DNA of 64,000 bases from Microbispora hainanensis (lineage in GTDB: Bacteria > Actinomycetota > Actinomycetes > Streptosporangiales > Streptosporangiaceae), in the NCBI RefSeq assembly GCF_006874475.1, contig NZ_VIRM01000006.1:1-64000 (forward strand), in the 5' to 3' direction. The number at the start of each line of letters is the position of its first letter. The first letter of the stretch is position 1. Below, piece after piece: positions 35,724-44,227 of the stretch. The notes beneath the pieces were generated by a model. The model searched no databases. It saw only the letters and a program-made list of their open reading frames with translations, and was not told the DNA's origin. Made by a program: the position numbers and the translations under genes.

Positions 35724-36905
35724 GTGGACGGTTACCTCGGCATCATCGTGATCGTGGCCATCGTCGCCATATTGGCGGTGGGTGGCCTGTGGCTGCTGTT
35801 CCGGCCGAAGGCGAAGGACCTGCCGCCCGCCCCGCCGGCCCCGCCCGAGCCGAAGGCTCCCGTCGCGGAGGAGCCCGCGAAGACGGGGCTGGGCGAAGAG
35901 GACGGCGGCACGACGACCACACTGCCGCCGCCCGCGCCCCCGATCGAAGAGCTGATCAAGGCTCCCGAGATCGAGGTCCCGCCGCCCTCGGCCGGCCGGA
36001 TGGTGCGGCTGCGCGGCAGGCTCGCCCGTTCCCAGAACGTCCTCGGCCGGGGCCTGCTCGAACTGCTGTCGCGTGACCGGCTCGACGACGAGGTCTGGGA
36101 CGAGATCGAGGAGACTCTGATCACGGCCGACGTCGGCGTCGCCCCCACCCGGGTGATGGTGGAGGAACTGCGGACGAAGGTGAAGGTGCTCGGCACCCGC
36201 ACCCCCGAGGAGGTGCGCAGGCTGCTGCGCGAGGAGCTGCTCACGCAGATCGCGCCGGACCTCGACCGCACCCTGCACACCCAGCCGCACGGGGAGCGGC
36301 CGGCCGTCGTCCTCGTCGTCGGGGTCAACGGCACCGGCAAGACCACGACCTCGGGCAAGCTCGCCCGGGTCCTGGTCGGCGATGGCAGGAAGGTCGTGCT
36401 CGGCGCCGCCGACACCTTCCGCGCGGCGGCCACCGACCAGCTCCAGACGTGGGGTGACCGCGTCGGCGCGGGTGTGGTGCGCGGCCCGGAGGGCGGCGAC
36501 CCGGCGTCCGTGGCGTTCGACGCCGTGGCCAAGGGCATCGAGGACAAGGCGGACACCGTCATCATCGACACCGCCGGACGGCTGCACACCAAGACCGGCC
36601 TCATGGACGAGCTGGGCAAGGTCAAGCGGGTCATCGAGAAGAAGGCGGCGGTGGACGAGGTGCTCCTCGTCCTCGACGCGACCACCGGGCAGAACGGCAT
36701 GCGCCAGGCGCAGGTCTTCGCCGAGGTGGTCAACGTCACCGGCATCGCGCTGACCAAGCTGGACGGCACGGCCAAGGGCGGCATCGTGATCTCGGTCCAG
36801 CGTGAGCTGGGCGTGCCGGTGAAGCTGGTGGGCCTCGGTGAGGGGCCGGACGACCTCGCGCCGTTCGACCCCGAGGTCTTCGTCGACGCCCTGCTGGGCG
36901 ACTGA
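35724..36905 (+). CDS. ftsY: Signal recognition particle receptor FtsY
   Basis: 393 residues. FtsY is the membrane-bound SRP receptor GTPase. A membrane helix (about 5-26, IIVIVAIVAILAVGGLWLLF) anchors the N-terminus, followed by an acidic Pro-rich linker (about 30-90), the N domain (about 95-180) and the G domain with GVNGTGKTTTSGKLA (G1), ADTFRAAATDQLQTW, IIDTAGRLHTKTGLMDE (G3) and LTKLDGTAKGG (G4). The start is GTG 35724, 70 bases after smc. A triplicated 19-bp repeat lies after its stop. Confidence 0.96.
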   Translation: MDGYLGIIVIVAIVAILAVGGLWLLFRPKAKDLPPAPPAPPEPKAPVAEEPAKTGLGEEDGGTTTTLPPPAPPIEELIKAPEIEVPPPSAGRMVRLRGRLARSQNVLGRGLLELLSRDRLDDEVWDEIEETLITADVGVAPTRVMVEELRTKVKVLGTRTPEEVRRLLREELLTQIAPDLDRTLHTQPHGERPAVVLVVGVNGTGKTTTSGKLARVLVGDGRKVVLGAADTFRAAATDQLQTWGDRVGAGVVRGPEGGDPASVAFDAVAKGIEDKADTVIIDTAGRLHTKTGLMDELGKVKRVIEKKAAVDEVLLVLDATTGQNGMRQAQVFAEVVNVTGIALTKLDGTAKGGIVISVQRELGVPVKLVGLGEGPDDLAPFDPEVFVDALLGD

Positions 36906-36974
36906 CACACGCGAGACGGCGACCGGCGCACGCGAGAAGTGCGGGCGGGCCGGGATCCCCCCGGCCCGCTACCC

Positions 36975-37031
36975 GCCGGCCCTGCTCGGCTCCGCCGGCC
37001 CTGCTCGGCTCCGCCGGCCCTGCTCGGCTCC
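36975..37031. repeat. Three perfect copies of a 19-bp tandem repeat
   Basis: GCCGGCCCTGCTCGGCTCC is repeated head to tail at 36975-36993, 36994-37012 and 37013-37031. It fills the gap between the convergent ftsY and cysteine-desulfhydrase-like genes and ends one base before the latter's stop codon. Each unit can form GCCGG/CCGGC-type pairing, so it may also help termination. Confidence 0.9.
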
Positions 37032-37032
37032 G

Positions 37033-38103
37033 TCAGCTCCCGAGGAAGGCGCGCAGCTCTTCGAGGTGGGGGGCGATGTCGATGCCCCGCTCCGACAGCC
37101 AGTGCGGATCGCCGTAGGTGTCGCGGTAGCGCTCGGCGCCGTCGCAGATCAGCGTGACCACGCTGCCGCGCTCGCCCCGCTCCCGCATCTCCCTGATGAT
37201 CTGCACCGCCGCCGCGATGTTGGTGCCGGTCGAGCCGCCGACCTCCCTGCGGGTGACCTCCCTGACCCAGTGCATGGCCGCGATCGACAGGGCGTCCGGC
37301 ACCTGGGTCATCCGGTCGATGACCGTCGGCAGGAACGACGGCTCGACCCGCGGCCGGCCGATGCCCTCGATCCGTGAACCGCCGCCGCCGTGCTCCTCAC
37401 CGGAGACCCAGGACGGATAGAACGCCGAGCCTTCGGGGTCGGCCACGCACAGCCGGGTCTGGTGGCGGCGGTAGCGGATGTAGCGGCCGATGGTGGCGGA
37501 GGTGCCGCCGGTGCCCGCGCCGACCACGATCCACGCCGGCTCCGCGTGCCGTTCGAGCGCCATCTGCTGGAAGATGCTCTCGGCGATGTTGTTGTTGCCC
37601 CGCCAGTCCGTCGCCCGCTCGGCGTAGGTGAACTGGTCCATGTAGTGCCCGCCGGTCTCTGCGGCGAGCCGGTGCGACTCGTCGTAGATCGCTCTCGGGT
37701 CGTCCACCAGGTGGCACTTGCCGCCGTAGAACTCGATGATCTCCCGCTTCTCCGGAGAGGTGCTCGCCGGGATCACCGCGATGAACGGCAGGCCGAGCAG
37801 CCGGGCGAAGTACGCCTCGCTCACGGCCGTGGACCCGCTCGACGCCTCGATGATCGTGGTGGTCGGCCCGATCCAGCCGTTCGCCAGGCCGTACAGGAAA
37901 AGGGACCGGGCGAGGCGGTGCTTGAGTGAACCGGTGGGGTGGACCGACTCGTCTTTCAGATAGAGGTCGACACCCCAGTGCGAGGGGAGCGGGAACACAT
38001 GCAGGTGCGTGTCGCAGCTTCGGTTGGCGTCGGCCTCGACGGCCTGGATGGCGTCGGCCACCCATGCCCTCGTGACCGGATCGTGCCGATCCAGGTGGTT
38101 CAT
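37033..38103 (-). CDS. cds1: PLP-dependent cysteine synthase-fold enzyme, Cds1-type L-cysteine desulfhydrase
   Basis: 356 residues of the fold II PLP family. The cofactor lysine is in [17 protein letters not shown], the phosphate loop in [16 protein letters not shown], and the substrate loop in [13 protein letters not shown]. The overall sequence resembles actinobacterial Cds1, which releases H2S from cysteine, more than CysK: it lacks the usual CysK NTG pattern. No cysteine-synthesis genes are adjacent. It is divergent from the SigR-like gene, and the 330-bp gap between them holds both promoters. A thiol-related link to the SigR-type factor is suggestive but only inferred. Confidence 0.82.
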   Translation of the reverse strand: MNHLDRHDPVTRAWVADAIQAVEADANRSCDTHLHVFPLPSHWGVDLYLKDESVHPTGSLKHRLARSLFLYGLANGWIGPTTTIIEASSGSTAVSEAYFARLLGLPFIAVIPASTSPEKREIIEFYGGKCHLVDDPRAIYDESHRLAAETGGHYMDQFTYAERATDWRGNNNIAESIFQQMALERHAEPAWIVVGAGTGGTSATIGRYIRYRRHQTRLCVADPEGSAFYPSWVSGEEHGGGGSRIEGIGRPRVEPSFLPTVIDRMTQVPDALSIAAMHWVREVTRREVGGSTGTNIAAAVQIIREMRERGERGSVVTLICDGAERYRDTYGDPHWLSERGIDIAPHLEELRAFLGS

Positions 38104-38432
38104 GCCCGCAACTCTGACACGTCACGTGGCATGAACACCAAAGGCGCATATCAGGCTCCACCCGGCCGCATCCGGCGGTGGCCAGTGAGATCTGCCACAT
38201 TTTACTCCGGATTGAGGCTTCGATGTTACTCTAACGAGACTTGTTCGGCTTGCGCGTGACCTGGCCGCGCGAGCCTGGTCTCTACAGCGATGGCGCTGAC
38301 CAGGCGGAACGACATTAACACCGTGCTTAGGCCCCAAGCGGCACGATGTTCCTTGGCACAACGATGAACGAGTGACCTCGCATGTGTTCCGGCCGGACGG
38401 GTAACGGGGGAGAAGTTCCGTAGGGGGAAGAG
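38104..38432. promoter_or_regulatory. Divergent promoter region, cds1-like gene and sigma gene
   Basis: No gene was found in these 329 bp. AT-rich stretches such as TTTTACTC (about 38200) and GTTACTCT (38225-38232) are candidate promoter elements for the sigma gene, whose start is preceded by GGGGAGAAG and [12 protein letters not shown] looked for the SigR-type promoter (GGAAT, about 18 bp, GTT) and found no good match. A long leader is therefore likely. Confidence 0.45.
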
Positions 38433-39026
38433 ATGATCTCGACCGACGAGCAGCGGCAGGCATGGTTCGAGCGTGAGGTCGTGCCGGTGACGAGCCAGCT
38501 CTACGCGTCCGCCATGCGTTTGACGCGCAACCCCGCCGACGCCGAGGACCTGGTCCAGGAGACCGTCGCGAAGGCGTTCACGTCATATCACCAGTTCCGT
38601 GAGGGCACGAACCTCAAGGCGTGGCTGCACCGCATCCTCACCAACAACTTCATCAACGACTACCGGAAGAAGCAGCGTTCGCCCAAGCTGTCGGCCGCCG
38701 AGGAGATCGAGGACTGGCAGCTCGCCGCGGCCGAGTCGCACATGTCGACCGGGCTGCGCTCGGCCGAGAGCGAGGCACTCGACCAGATCCCGGACAACGT
38801 CGTGATGAACGCCCTGCGGGCCCTTCCGGAGGAATTCCGGGTGGCCGTCTATCTGGCCGACGTCGAGGGCTTCGCATACAAGGAGATCGCCGACCGGATG
38901 GGCACTCCGATCGGCACCGTCATGTCCAGGCTGCACCGGGGCCGCCGCCAGCTCCGGGGGATGCTGGAGGACTACGCCCGCGAGGAGGGCGTCGTACGCG
39001 TCCCCGAGCAGGCCTGCGCGGCCTGA
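38433..39026 (+). CDS. SigR/SigH-like ECF sigma factor (ECF12) without adjacent anti-sigma gene
   Basis: 197 residues. Region 2 has [20 protein letters not shown] and [20 protein letters not shown]; region 4 has [20 protein letters not shown] and [20 protein letters not shown]. The linker [20 protein letters not shown] matches SigR of Streptomyces and SigH of mycobacteria almost residue for residue; these control the disulfide-stress regulon. In those species the next gene encodes the zinc anti-sigma RsrA/RshA. Here a transporter gene on the opposite strand follows and no H-x3-C-x2-C protein is in the window. It may be a paralogue whose partner is elsewhere. AGGGGGAAGAG precedes the ATG. Confidence 0.9.
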   Translation: MISTDEQRQAWFEREVVPVTSQLYASAMRLTRNPADAEDLVQETVAKAFTSYHQFREGTNLKAWLHRILTNNFINDYRKKQRSPKLSAAEEIEDWQLAAAESHMSTGLRSAESEALDQIPDNVVMNALRALPEEFRVAVYLADVEGFAYKEIADRMGTPIGTVMSRLHRGRRQLRGMLEDYAREEGVVRVPEQACAA

Positions 39027-39053
39027 CCCCGGTCCGGCGCCAGGGGTCGGGAT

Positions 39054-39893
39054 TCAGGCGGCGGCGATGAGCGCGATCGCGCCGAGCGCGAACCCGACCC
39101 CGGTGATCTGCACGGGGCTCAGCCGCTCGCCGAGGACGTAGCGCGCGAGCAGCAGCGTGCTCGCCGGGTAGAGCGACACCAGGACGGCCACCAGGGTGAG
39201 CATCCCCCGCTGCGCCGCGAAGAGATAGAGCACGTTGGCGGCCATGTCGAGCACCCCGGCCGCGATCGTCACCGTGAGACTGCCGGGCACCGGGCGCAGG
39301 CTCCTGCGCGTCACGAGGGCCAGCAGCGCGACCAGCGCGATCGACGCGATCCTCGCCCCGAGCAGCGGCCAGGTGCCGGAGTCGGCCGGGGCCAGCTTGA
39401 GCAGCACGAAGAACCCGCCGAAACCCGCCCCCGACACCAGGGCGGCGAGGATCGGCCCGGCCTTCGGGCCGCTCGCCCCGCCGTTGTCCGGCTCGCGGCT
39501 GACCAGCAGGACGGCGAACAGGCCGAGCACGACGCCCACGAGCGCCAGAGGGGAGGGCCGGTCGCCGGTGAGAAGCCCGAACACCACGGGGACCGCCATC
39601 GCGGTCGTGGCCGTGGTCGGGGCGATCACCGACATCATGCCGGTGGCCAGGCCGCGATAGAAGAGCACGATGCCGAAGGCGCCGGCCACTCCGGAGGCCA
39701 TCCCCCAGGCCAGCGCGGCCGTGCTCGGGTGGCCCGGCAGCACCGGCAGCAGGGCGGCGACCAGCAGCAGGCCGCCGAGCTGGGAGAGCACGACGACGGC
39801 CAGCACCTTCGACCGTCTGGTGGCGAGCCCTCCGAAGAAGTCGGCCGTGCCGAAGATCACCGCGCATGCCGTAGCGAGGGCCACCGCCGTCAC
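39054..39893 (-). CDS. EamA/DMT-family transporter
   Basis: 279 residues with ten predicted membrane helices in two EamA repeats; the second begins near residue 148. Typical segments are GVAGAFGIVLFYRGLATGMM and a C-terminal SLYPASTLLLARYVLGERLS. Such proteins export amino acids or metabolites; the substrate is unknown. The GTG start follows GGGGGAT closely. It diverges from an XRE-cupin regulator whose gap contains an operator-like inverted repeat at the predicted transcription start, so that regulator probably represses it. Confidence 0.85.
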   Translation of the reverse strand: MTAVALATACAVIFGTADFFGGLATRRSKVLAVVVLSQLGGLLLVAALLPVLPGHPSTAALAWGMASGVAGAFGIVLFYRGLATGMMSVIAPTTATTAMAVPVVFGLLTGDRPSPLALVGVVLGLFAVLLVSREPDNGGASGPKAGPILAALVSGAGFGGFFVLLKLAPADSGTWPLLGARIASIALVALLALVTRRSLRPVPGSLTVTIAAGVLDMAANVLYLFAAQRGMLTLVAVLVSLYPASTLLLARYVLGERLSPVQITGVGFALGAIALIAAA

Positions 39894-39907
39894 AGATCCC
39901 CCAAGAG

Positions 39908-39958
39908 ATTGCCTTGATAGTGCAATGGATTGTAGTAGCAGATCACTAGGCTGTACTC
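39908..39958. promoter_or_regulatory. Divergent promoters and operator for DMT transporter and XRE-cupin regulator
   Basis: ATTGC (39908-39912) and GCAAT (39922-39926), nine bases apart, form an inverted repeat over the predicted start of the transporter transcript, whose -10 box is TACAAT on the minus strand (39934-39929). For the regulator, TAGGCT (39947-39952) lies six bases before ATG 39959, so its transcript is probably leaderless. Confidence 0.55.
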
Positions 39959-40642
39959 ATGGCTGATCCTGCGACGATCACCGCGGCCATCGCCGCGAAC
40001 GTACGCGGCCAGCGGGCCCATCGGGGGCTGACCCTCGACGAGCTCGCGGCCAGGTCGAACGTGAGCCGCGGCATGCTCATTCAGATCGAGCAGGGCCGCA
40101 CCAACCCGAGTGTCAACACGCTCACCCGGATCGCCGACGCGCTGGGCGTGACCCTCGCGCGGCTGGTGGAGGTCGCCGACACCCCGGTCGTCCGGGTCGT
40201 GCACGAGTCGGAGGTGGTGACCTTCCGGCATCCCGGGGGAGGATCGGCCCGCCTGCTCGTGGGGACGGACGCGCCCGCGATCCTGGAGCTGTGGGACTGG
40301 CGGCTTGAGCCGGGCGAGCACCACGACGGCGACGCGCACCCCGCCGGCACCCGAGAGATGCTCACCGTGCTGGAGGGACGGCTCACACTGACCGTGTACG
40401 GCCGGAGCCACCTCGTGGGCCCCGGCGACGCCGTCGTGTTCAGCGCCGACCGGCCGCACCGATACGCCAACGAGCACGACGAACCGTTGCGGTTCGTGAT
40501 GGTGGTCACCGAGCCTCCCGTACCTCCCGACGGGACAGTGTCTCCCGACGGGACAGTGTCTCCCGACGGGACAGTGCCTCCCGACGGGACGGGGGCTTCC
40601 GAGGTGATCGAGAGTGCCGACGGCGGCCGTGAGGCCTCCTGA
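39959..40642 (+). CDS. XRE-cupin transcriptional regulator
   Basis: 227 residues: an N-terminal helix-turn-helix (about 10-65, LTLDELAARSNVSRGMLIQI, RIADALGVTLARLVE) and a cupin sensor domain (about 110-185, GTREMLTVLEGRLTLTVYGR, GPGDAVVFSADRPHRYANE). The C-terminus carries a hexapeptide repeat, (V/P)-(S/P)-P-D-G-T four times, encoded by an 18-bp tandem repeat. This family senses small molecules through the cupin and controls neighbouring transport or catabolic genes. It diverges from the DMT gene, its likely target. The leaderless start is inferred from the promoter spacing. Confidence 0.9.
   Translation: MADPATITAAIAANVRGQRAHRGLTLDELAARSNVSRGMLIQIEQGRTNPSVNTLTRIADALGVTLARLVEVADTPVVRVVHESEVVTFRHPGGGSARLLVGTDAPAILELWDWRLEPGEHHDGDAHPAGTREMLTVLEGRLTLTVYGRSHLVGPGDAVVFSADRPHRYANEHDEPLRFVMVVTEPPVPPDGTVSPDGTVSPDGTVPPDGTGASEVIESADGGREAS
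40523..40594 (+). repeat. Four-copy 18-bp tandem repeat in the XRE-cupin gene
   Basis: Units of the type TCTCCCGACGGGACAGTG run from 40523 to 40594, the last one diverging at its end. They preserve the frame and encode the SPDGTV hexapeptide tail. Copy-number change would lengthen or shorten a flexible tail without harming the domains. Confidence 0.85.
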
Positions 40643-40788
40643 TCTCGGAGAACCCGCACATGACTGACGAGTAAGGGCTGCGTGGTGACGCTTAGTAGCC
40701 GATGATTACAGAATGAATCCGCAAGCGCCGCTCCAAGGTTGGGTACATCCCTTTTTGTGCGTGTCTGCTGTGCAGGGGGCGATGGCCG

Positions 40789-41094
40789 GTGAGTGAGTCG
40801 CGAGTCGCGGTGGAAAAACTTCGCGCGGAACTCGCCGCGCTCGGGGTGGCCGACGCCTACGAGATCGGCGACGAGGCTACTCTCTCCGTCTGGATAGGCC
40901 TGGTCGTGACCTTTCGTGAGGGCTTTTACCGTTGGCGCGAGGGTGCCGTGAAGTGCCGGCACCTGGGTACGGACCCCGCAGGATGCGCCATCCGGGTGGC
41001 TCGCAGATATGCCGAGCTCAAGGCGGATGTGCCGCCCTGGTGGGAGGAGCTGGAAAAGGTTCTGCGGGGGGGAGCGGCCGGAGACTATCCGTAG
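40789..41094 (+). CDS. Conserved hypothetical protein, 101 aa
   Basis: The product starts MSESRVAVEKLRAELAALGV and contains a Trp/Cys-bearing core (WIGLVVTFREGFYRWREGAV, KCRHLGTDPAGCAIRVARRY). No signal or membrane segment is visible. The pattern of a predicted helix followed by a small mixed core is common among actinobacterial proteins of unknown function. GTG 40789 is preceded by AGGGGG nine bases away. The deacetylase gene begins 34 bases downstream, so they may share a transcript. I do not recognise a named family. Confidence 0.65.
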   Translation: MSESRVAVEKLRAELAALGVADAYEIGDEATLSVWIGLVVTFREGFYRWREGAVKCRHLGTDPAGCAIRVARRYAELKADVPPWWEELEKVLRGGAAGDYP

Positions 41095-41128
41095 CGTTCG
41101 TGGCCCCCCGCCTGCTCCGGGGGGTCGT

Positions 41129-41953
41129 ATGCGGGTCGGATCCGTTCTGCTGTCGTTGCTGCTGCTCGGCGGGTGTGGGCAGGTCAGGACCGTGCCGGTC
41201 TCGGGGGAACGGCCCGGTCCCGCGGCGCCCCATCCGCGCTTCGGCACGCCGCGGCATTTCGACGCCGACCTGCTGCGCTTCCGGCTCGCGGGCACACAAC
41301 GGGGAGCACCGGGGCCGCGCCTGCCCGCGGTCCCACCGCCCCGGAACGTCGACTGCAAGCGGCACAAATGCGTGGCGCTGACGTTCGACGACGGGCCGGG
41401 CGAACAGACCGGGCACGTCCTCGACCTGCTCGCGGCCCACCACGCTCGGGCCACGTTCTTCCTGCTCGGGCAGATGATCACGGATGAGACGCGGGACTTC
41501 GTGCGGCGGATGGCCGCCGAGGGCCACGAGATCGGCAACCACTCCTGGGACCACGCCTCGCTGCCGGGGCTGTCGTCCGATGCCCTGCGCCGGGAGCTCG
41601 ACCGTACGCAGAATGCCGTGCGGAAGGCGACCGGCGTGACGATGCGGCTCATGCGCCCGCCGTACGGCGCGACGAACCAGGCGGTGGACCACGAGACGAA
41701 GCAGACCGGGCTCGCGCAGATCCTGTGGGCCGTCGACACCCTCGACTGGCTCAACCGCAACCCCAAGGTGATCGCGCAGCGCAGCGTCGCGGCCAAACCG
41801 GGCGACATCGTGCTCATGCACGACATCCACCCCACCACCGTGGAGGCAGTGCCCCGGCTGCTCGACGAGCTCGACCGCAAGGGCTTCACGTACGTGACCG
41901 TCTCGGAGCTGCTCGGCGGCACCACGCCCGGGAAGAAGTACACGAACCGGTGA
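41129..41953 (+). CDS. Polysaccharide deacetylase lipoprotein (NodB domain)
   Basis: 274 residues. The N-terminus MRVGSVLLSLLLLGGCG is a signal with a lipobox, so the enzyme is probably anchored outside the membrane. The NodB domain has all five motifs: TFDDGPG, HSWDHASL with the two metal histidines, RPPYGATN, WAVDTLDW and LMHDIHPTTVE. It probably removes acetyl groups from peptidoglycan or another wall glycan. ATG 41129 follows CCGGGGGG. Its stop overlaps the next gene's GTG by four bases (GTGA), coupling an exported enzyme to a cytoplasmic ATPase. Confidence 0.92.
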   Translation: MRVGSVLLSLLLLGGCGQVRTVPVSGERPGPAAPHPRFGTPRHFDADLLRFRLAGTQRGAPGPRLPAVPPPRNVDCKRHKCVALTFDDGPGEQTGHVLDLLAAHHARATFFLLGQMITDETRDFVRRMAAEGHEIGNHSWDHASLPGLSSDALRRELDRTQNAVRKATGVTMRLMRPPYGATNQAVDHETKQTGLAQILWAVDTLDWLNRNPKVIAQRSVAAKPGDIVLMHDIHPTTVEAVPRLLDELDRKGFTYVTVSELLGGTTPGKKYTNR

Positions 41954-43491
41954 AGGGCTACGACTTCGAGGGACCGGCGCTGGAGCTGGGCGCGCTCGTC
42001 CGCGAGGACGGGACGGCCGACGCCTCCGAGCGCATCCGCATCCCGGTGTGCATGATGAACCGGCACGGCCTGGTGGCCGGGGCGACCGGCACGGGGAAGA
42101 CCAAGACCCTGCAGCTCATGGCCGAGCAGCTCGCCGGTCACGGCGTGCCGGTGTTCCTCGCGGACGTCAAGGGCGACCTGTCCGGCCTGGCCTCGCCCGG
42201 CAAGCCGGGTGACCGGATCGCCCGCCGGGCCGCCGAGGTGGGCCAGGACTGGACGCCCGAGGGCTGCGTGACGGAGTTCTTCTCCCTCGGCGGTGTGGGG
42301 GACGGCATCCCGCTGCGTGCCACCATGAGCGCGTTCGGGCCGACGCTGCTGTCGCGGGTGCTCGAACTCAACGAGACCCAGGAGTCGTCGCTCGGGCTGA
42401 TCTTCTACTTCGCCGACAAGCACGGACTGCCGCTGCTGGACCTCAAGGACCTGATCGCGGTCATCCGCTATCTGACCGAGACGCCGGAGGCGCTGAGCGG
42501 CATCGGCGGGCTGTCGGCGTCCACCGCGGGCGTCATCCTGCGCGCCCTGGTGAACTTCCAGGCCCAGGGGGCGGAGGCGTTCTTCGGCGAGCCCGAGTTC
42601 GACGTACGCGACCTGCTGCGGACCACGCCGGACGGCCGCGGCGTGATCTCCATCCTGGAACTGCCCGCGGTGCAGGAGCGGCCACAGCTGTTCTCCACGT
42701 TCCTGATGTGGCTGCTCGCGGACCTCTTCGAGACGCTGCCCGAGGTGGGCGACCCCGACAAGCCGTCGCTGGTGTTCTTCTTCGACGAGGCGCACCTGCT
42801 GTTCGAGGGCGCGTCCAAGGCGTTCCTCAGGTCGATCACCCAGACCGTGCGGCTGATCCGGTCGAAGGGGGTCGGGGTCTTCTTCGTCACCCAGACGCCC
42901 AAGGACGTGCCGGCCGACGTCCTCGCCCAGCTCGGCGCGCGCGTGCAGCACGCCCTGCGCGCCTTCACCCCGCAGGACGCCAAGGCGCTGAAGGCGACCG
43001 TCTCGACCTTCCCCGCCTCCTCCTACGACCTCGAACGGCTGCTCACCGAGCTCGGCATCGGGGAGGCGGTCGTCACGGTCCTGTCCGAGACGGGGGCACC
43101 GACGCCGGTCGCCTGGACACGGCTGCGGGCGCCGCGGTCGCTCATGGCGCCGTCCGACCCGGCGGTCGTCCACAGGGTGATCGCCGCGTCCCCGCTCCTG
43201 CCCAAGTACGGCACGGCCGTGGACCGGCAGTCGGCGTACGAGATCCTCACGGCGCGGCTGGCCCGGCAGCAGGAGCCCGAGCGGGAGGCGCCGGCCGAGA
43301 GACCGGCGGAGCGACCTGCGGAAAGGCCTGCGGAAAGACCGGCGGACCGGCCGTCCGGGGCGCGCCGGCAGTCGGCGCTCGAAGAGATGCTCGCCTCGAA
43401 GGAGTTCCGGTCGCTGGCCCGCACGGCGGCGACCGCGCTCGGCCGGGAGATCACCAGGTCGATCTTCGGCACCGCGAGACGGCGGCGCTGA
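41950..43491 (+). CDS. HerA-like ATPase, DUF853/YjgR family
   Basis: About 513 residues. An N-terminal HerA barrel-like part leads to Walker A GLVAGATGTGKTKTLQLMAE, with LADVKGDLSGLASPG, a Walker B in LVFFFDEAHLLFEGASKAFL and an arginine-finger region IRSKGVGVFFVTQTPKDVPA. It is the YjgR-type P-loop ATPase of unknown role, distinct from NurA-linked HerA. The C-terminal tail has an AERP tetrapeptide repeat (12-bp units, about 43300-43350). The GTG start overlaps the deacetylase stop, and no nuclease gene is near. Confidence 0.9.
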   Translation: MKGYDFEGPALELGALVREDGTADASERIRIPVCMMNRHGLVAGATGTGKTKTLQLMAEQLAGHGVPVFLADVKGDLSGLASPGKPGDRIARRAAEVGQDWTPEGCVTEFFSLGGVGDGIPLRATMSAFGPTLLSRVLELNETQESSLGLIFYFADKHGLPLLDLKDLIAVIRYLTETPEALSGIGGLSASTAGVILRALVNFQAQGAEAFFGEPEFDVRDLLRTTPDGRGVISILELPAVQERPQLFSTFLMWLLADLFETLPEVGDPDKPSLVFFFDEAHLLFEGASKAFLRSITQTVRLIRSKGVGVFFVTQTPKDVPADVLAQLGARVQHALRAFTPQDAKALKATVSTFPASSYDLERLLTELGIGEAVVTVLSETGAPTPVAWTRLRAPRSLMAPSDPAVVHRVIAASPLLPKYGTAVDRQSAYEILTARLARQQEPEREAPAERPAERPAERPAERPADRPSGARRQSALEEMLASKEFRSLARTAATALGREITRSIFGTARRRR

Positions 43492-43573
43492 GCGCGCCCG
43501 CGTGATCCCGGTCCGGGTCTCGGTCGTGATCCCGGTCTCGGGACTGTCGGTGGGGCGTGCGAAGGTGGGTGGC

Positions 43574-44200
43574 ATGGGTTTCAGCGGCTTCCCTGACGAG
43601 GCGCTCATCTTCTACGAGGGCCTCGTCGCCGACAATTCGAAGGCGTACTGGGCGGCCCACAAGGGGTTCTACGAGAGCGGTGTCCGCGAGCCGATGCTCG
43701 CGCTCATGGACGAGCTGGAGCCGGAGTTCGGACCGGCCCACCTGTTCCGGCCGTACCGCGACGTCCGCTTCTCCAAGGACAAGTCGCCGTACAAGACGCA
43801 TCAGGGGGCCTACTGCGGAGTGGGCGTGGAGGGCGTCGGCTACTACGTCCAGGTGGACGCCGAAGGCCTCTACGTGGCGGCGGGCTGGTGGGCGTCGGGC
43901 GACCAGGTGGCACGTTTCCGCGAGGCCGTGGACGACGACACCGCCGGGCCCCTGCTGGAGGAGATCCTCGCGGCCCTGCCCGGTGATCTCGCGATCGGCG
44001 GCGACCGGCTCAAGACCCGTCCCCGCGGCGCGCCGGAGGACCATCCCCGGCTCGACCTCCTCCGGCACAAGACGCTGCACGCCGGGCGGCGGTTCGAGCC
44101 GGAGCCGTGGCTGCACACCCCCGAGACCCTCGACCGGGTCCGCTCGACCTGGCGGGCACTGGTCCCGCTGGTCGACTGGCTGCGCCGCCATATCTCCTGA
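43574..44200 (+). CDS. DUF2461 (TIGR02453) family protein
   Basis: 208 residues. Family hallmarks are GFPDEALIFYEGLVADNSKA, the segment FRPYRDVRFSKDKSPYKTHQ, and the C-terminal TRPRGAPEDHPRLDLLRHKT. No enzymatic activity is known. There is no signal peptide. ATG 43574 is preceded by AAGGTGGGT. The gene is convergent with sodC across a 27-base gap and lies 82 bases after the ATPase gene. Confidence 0.9.
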   Translation: MGFSGFPDEALIFYEGLVADNSKAYWAAHKGFYESGVREPMLALMDELEPEFGPAHLFRPYRDVRFSKDKSPYKTHQGAYCGVGVEGVGYYVQVDAEGLYVAAGWWASGDQVARFREAVDDDTAGPLLEEILAALPGDLAIGGDRLKTRPRGAPEDHPRLDLLRHKTLHAGRRFEPEPWLHTPETLDRVRSTWRALVPLVDWLRRHIS

Positions 44201-44227
44201 CACCATTCTCGAGGCGACGGACCCGGA

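Noticed and set aside
38104..38432. SigR-type promoter upstream of the SigR-like gene
   Set aside because: I looked for GGAAT with a GTT about 18 bases downstream; the nearest GGAAC at about 38307 has no properly spaced GTT.
40081..43608. Long minus-strand frame (about 1175 codons) spanning several genes
   Set aside because: It runs opposite clear plus-strand genes (XRE-cupin, deacetylase, HerA-like ATPase) and shows no family motif or ribosome site.
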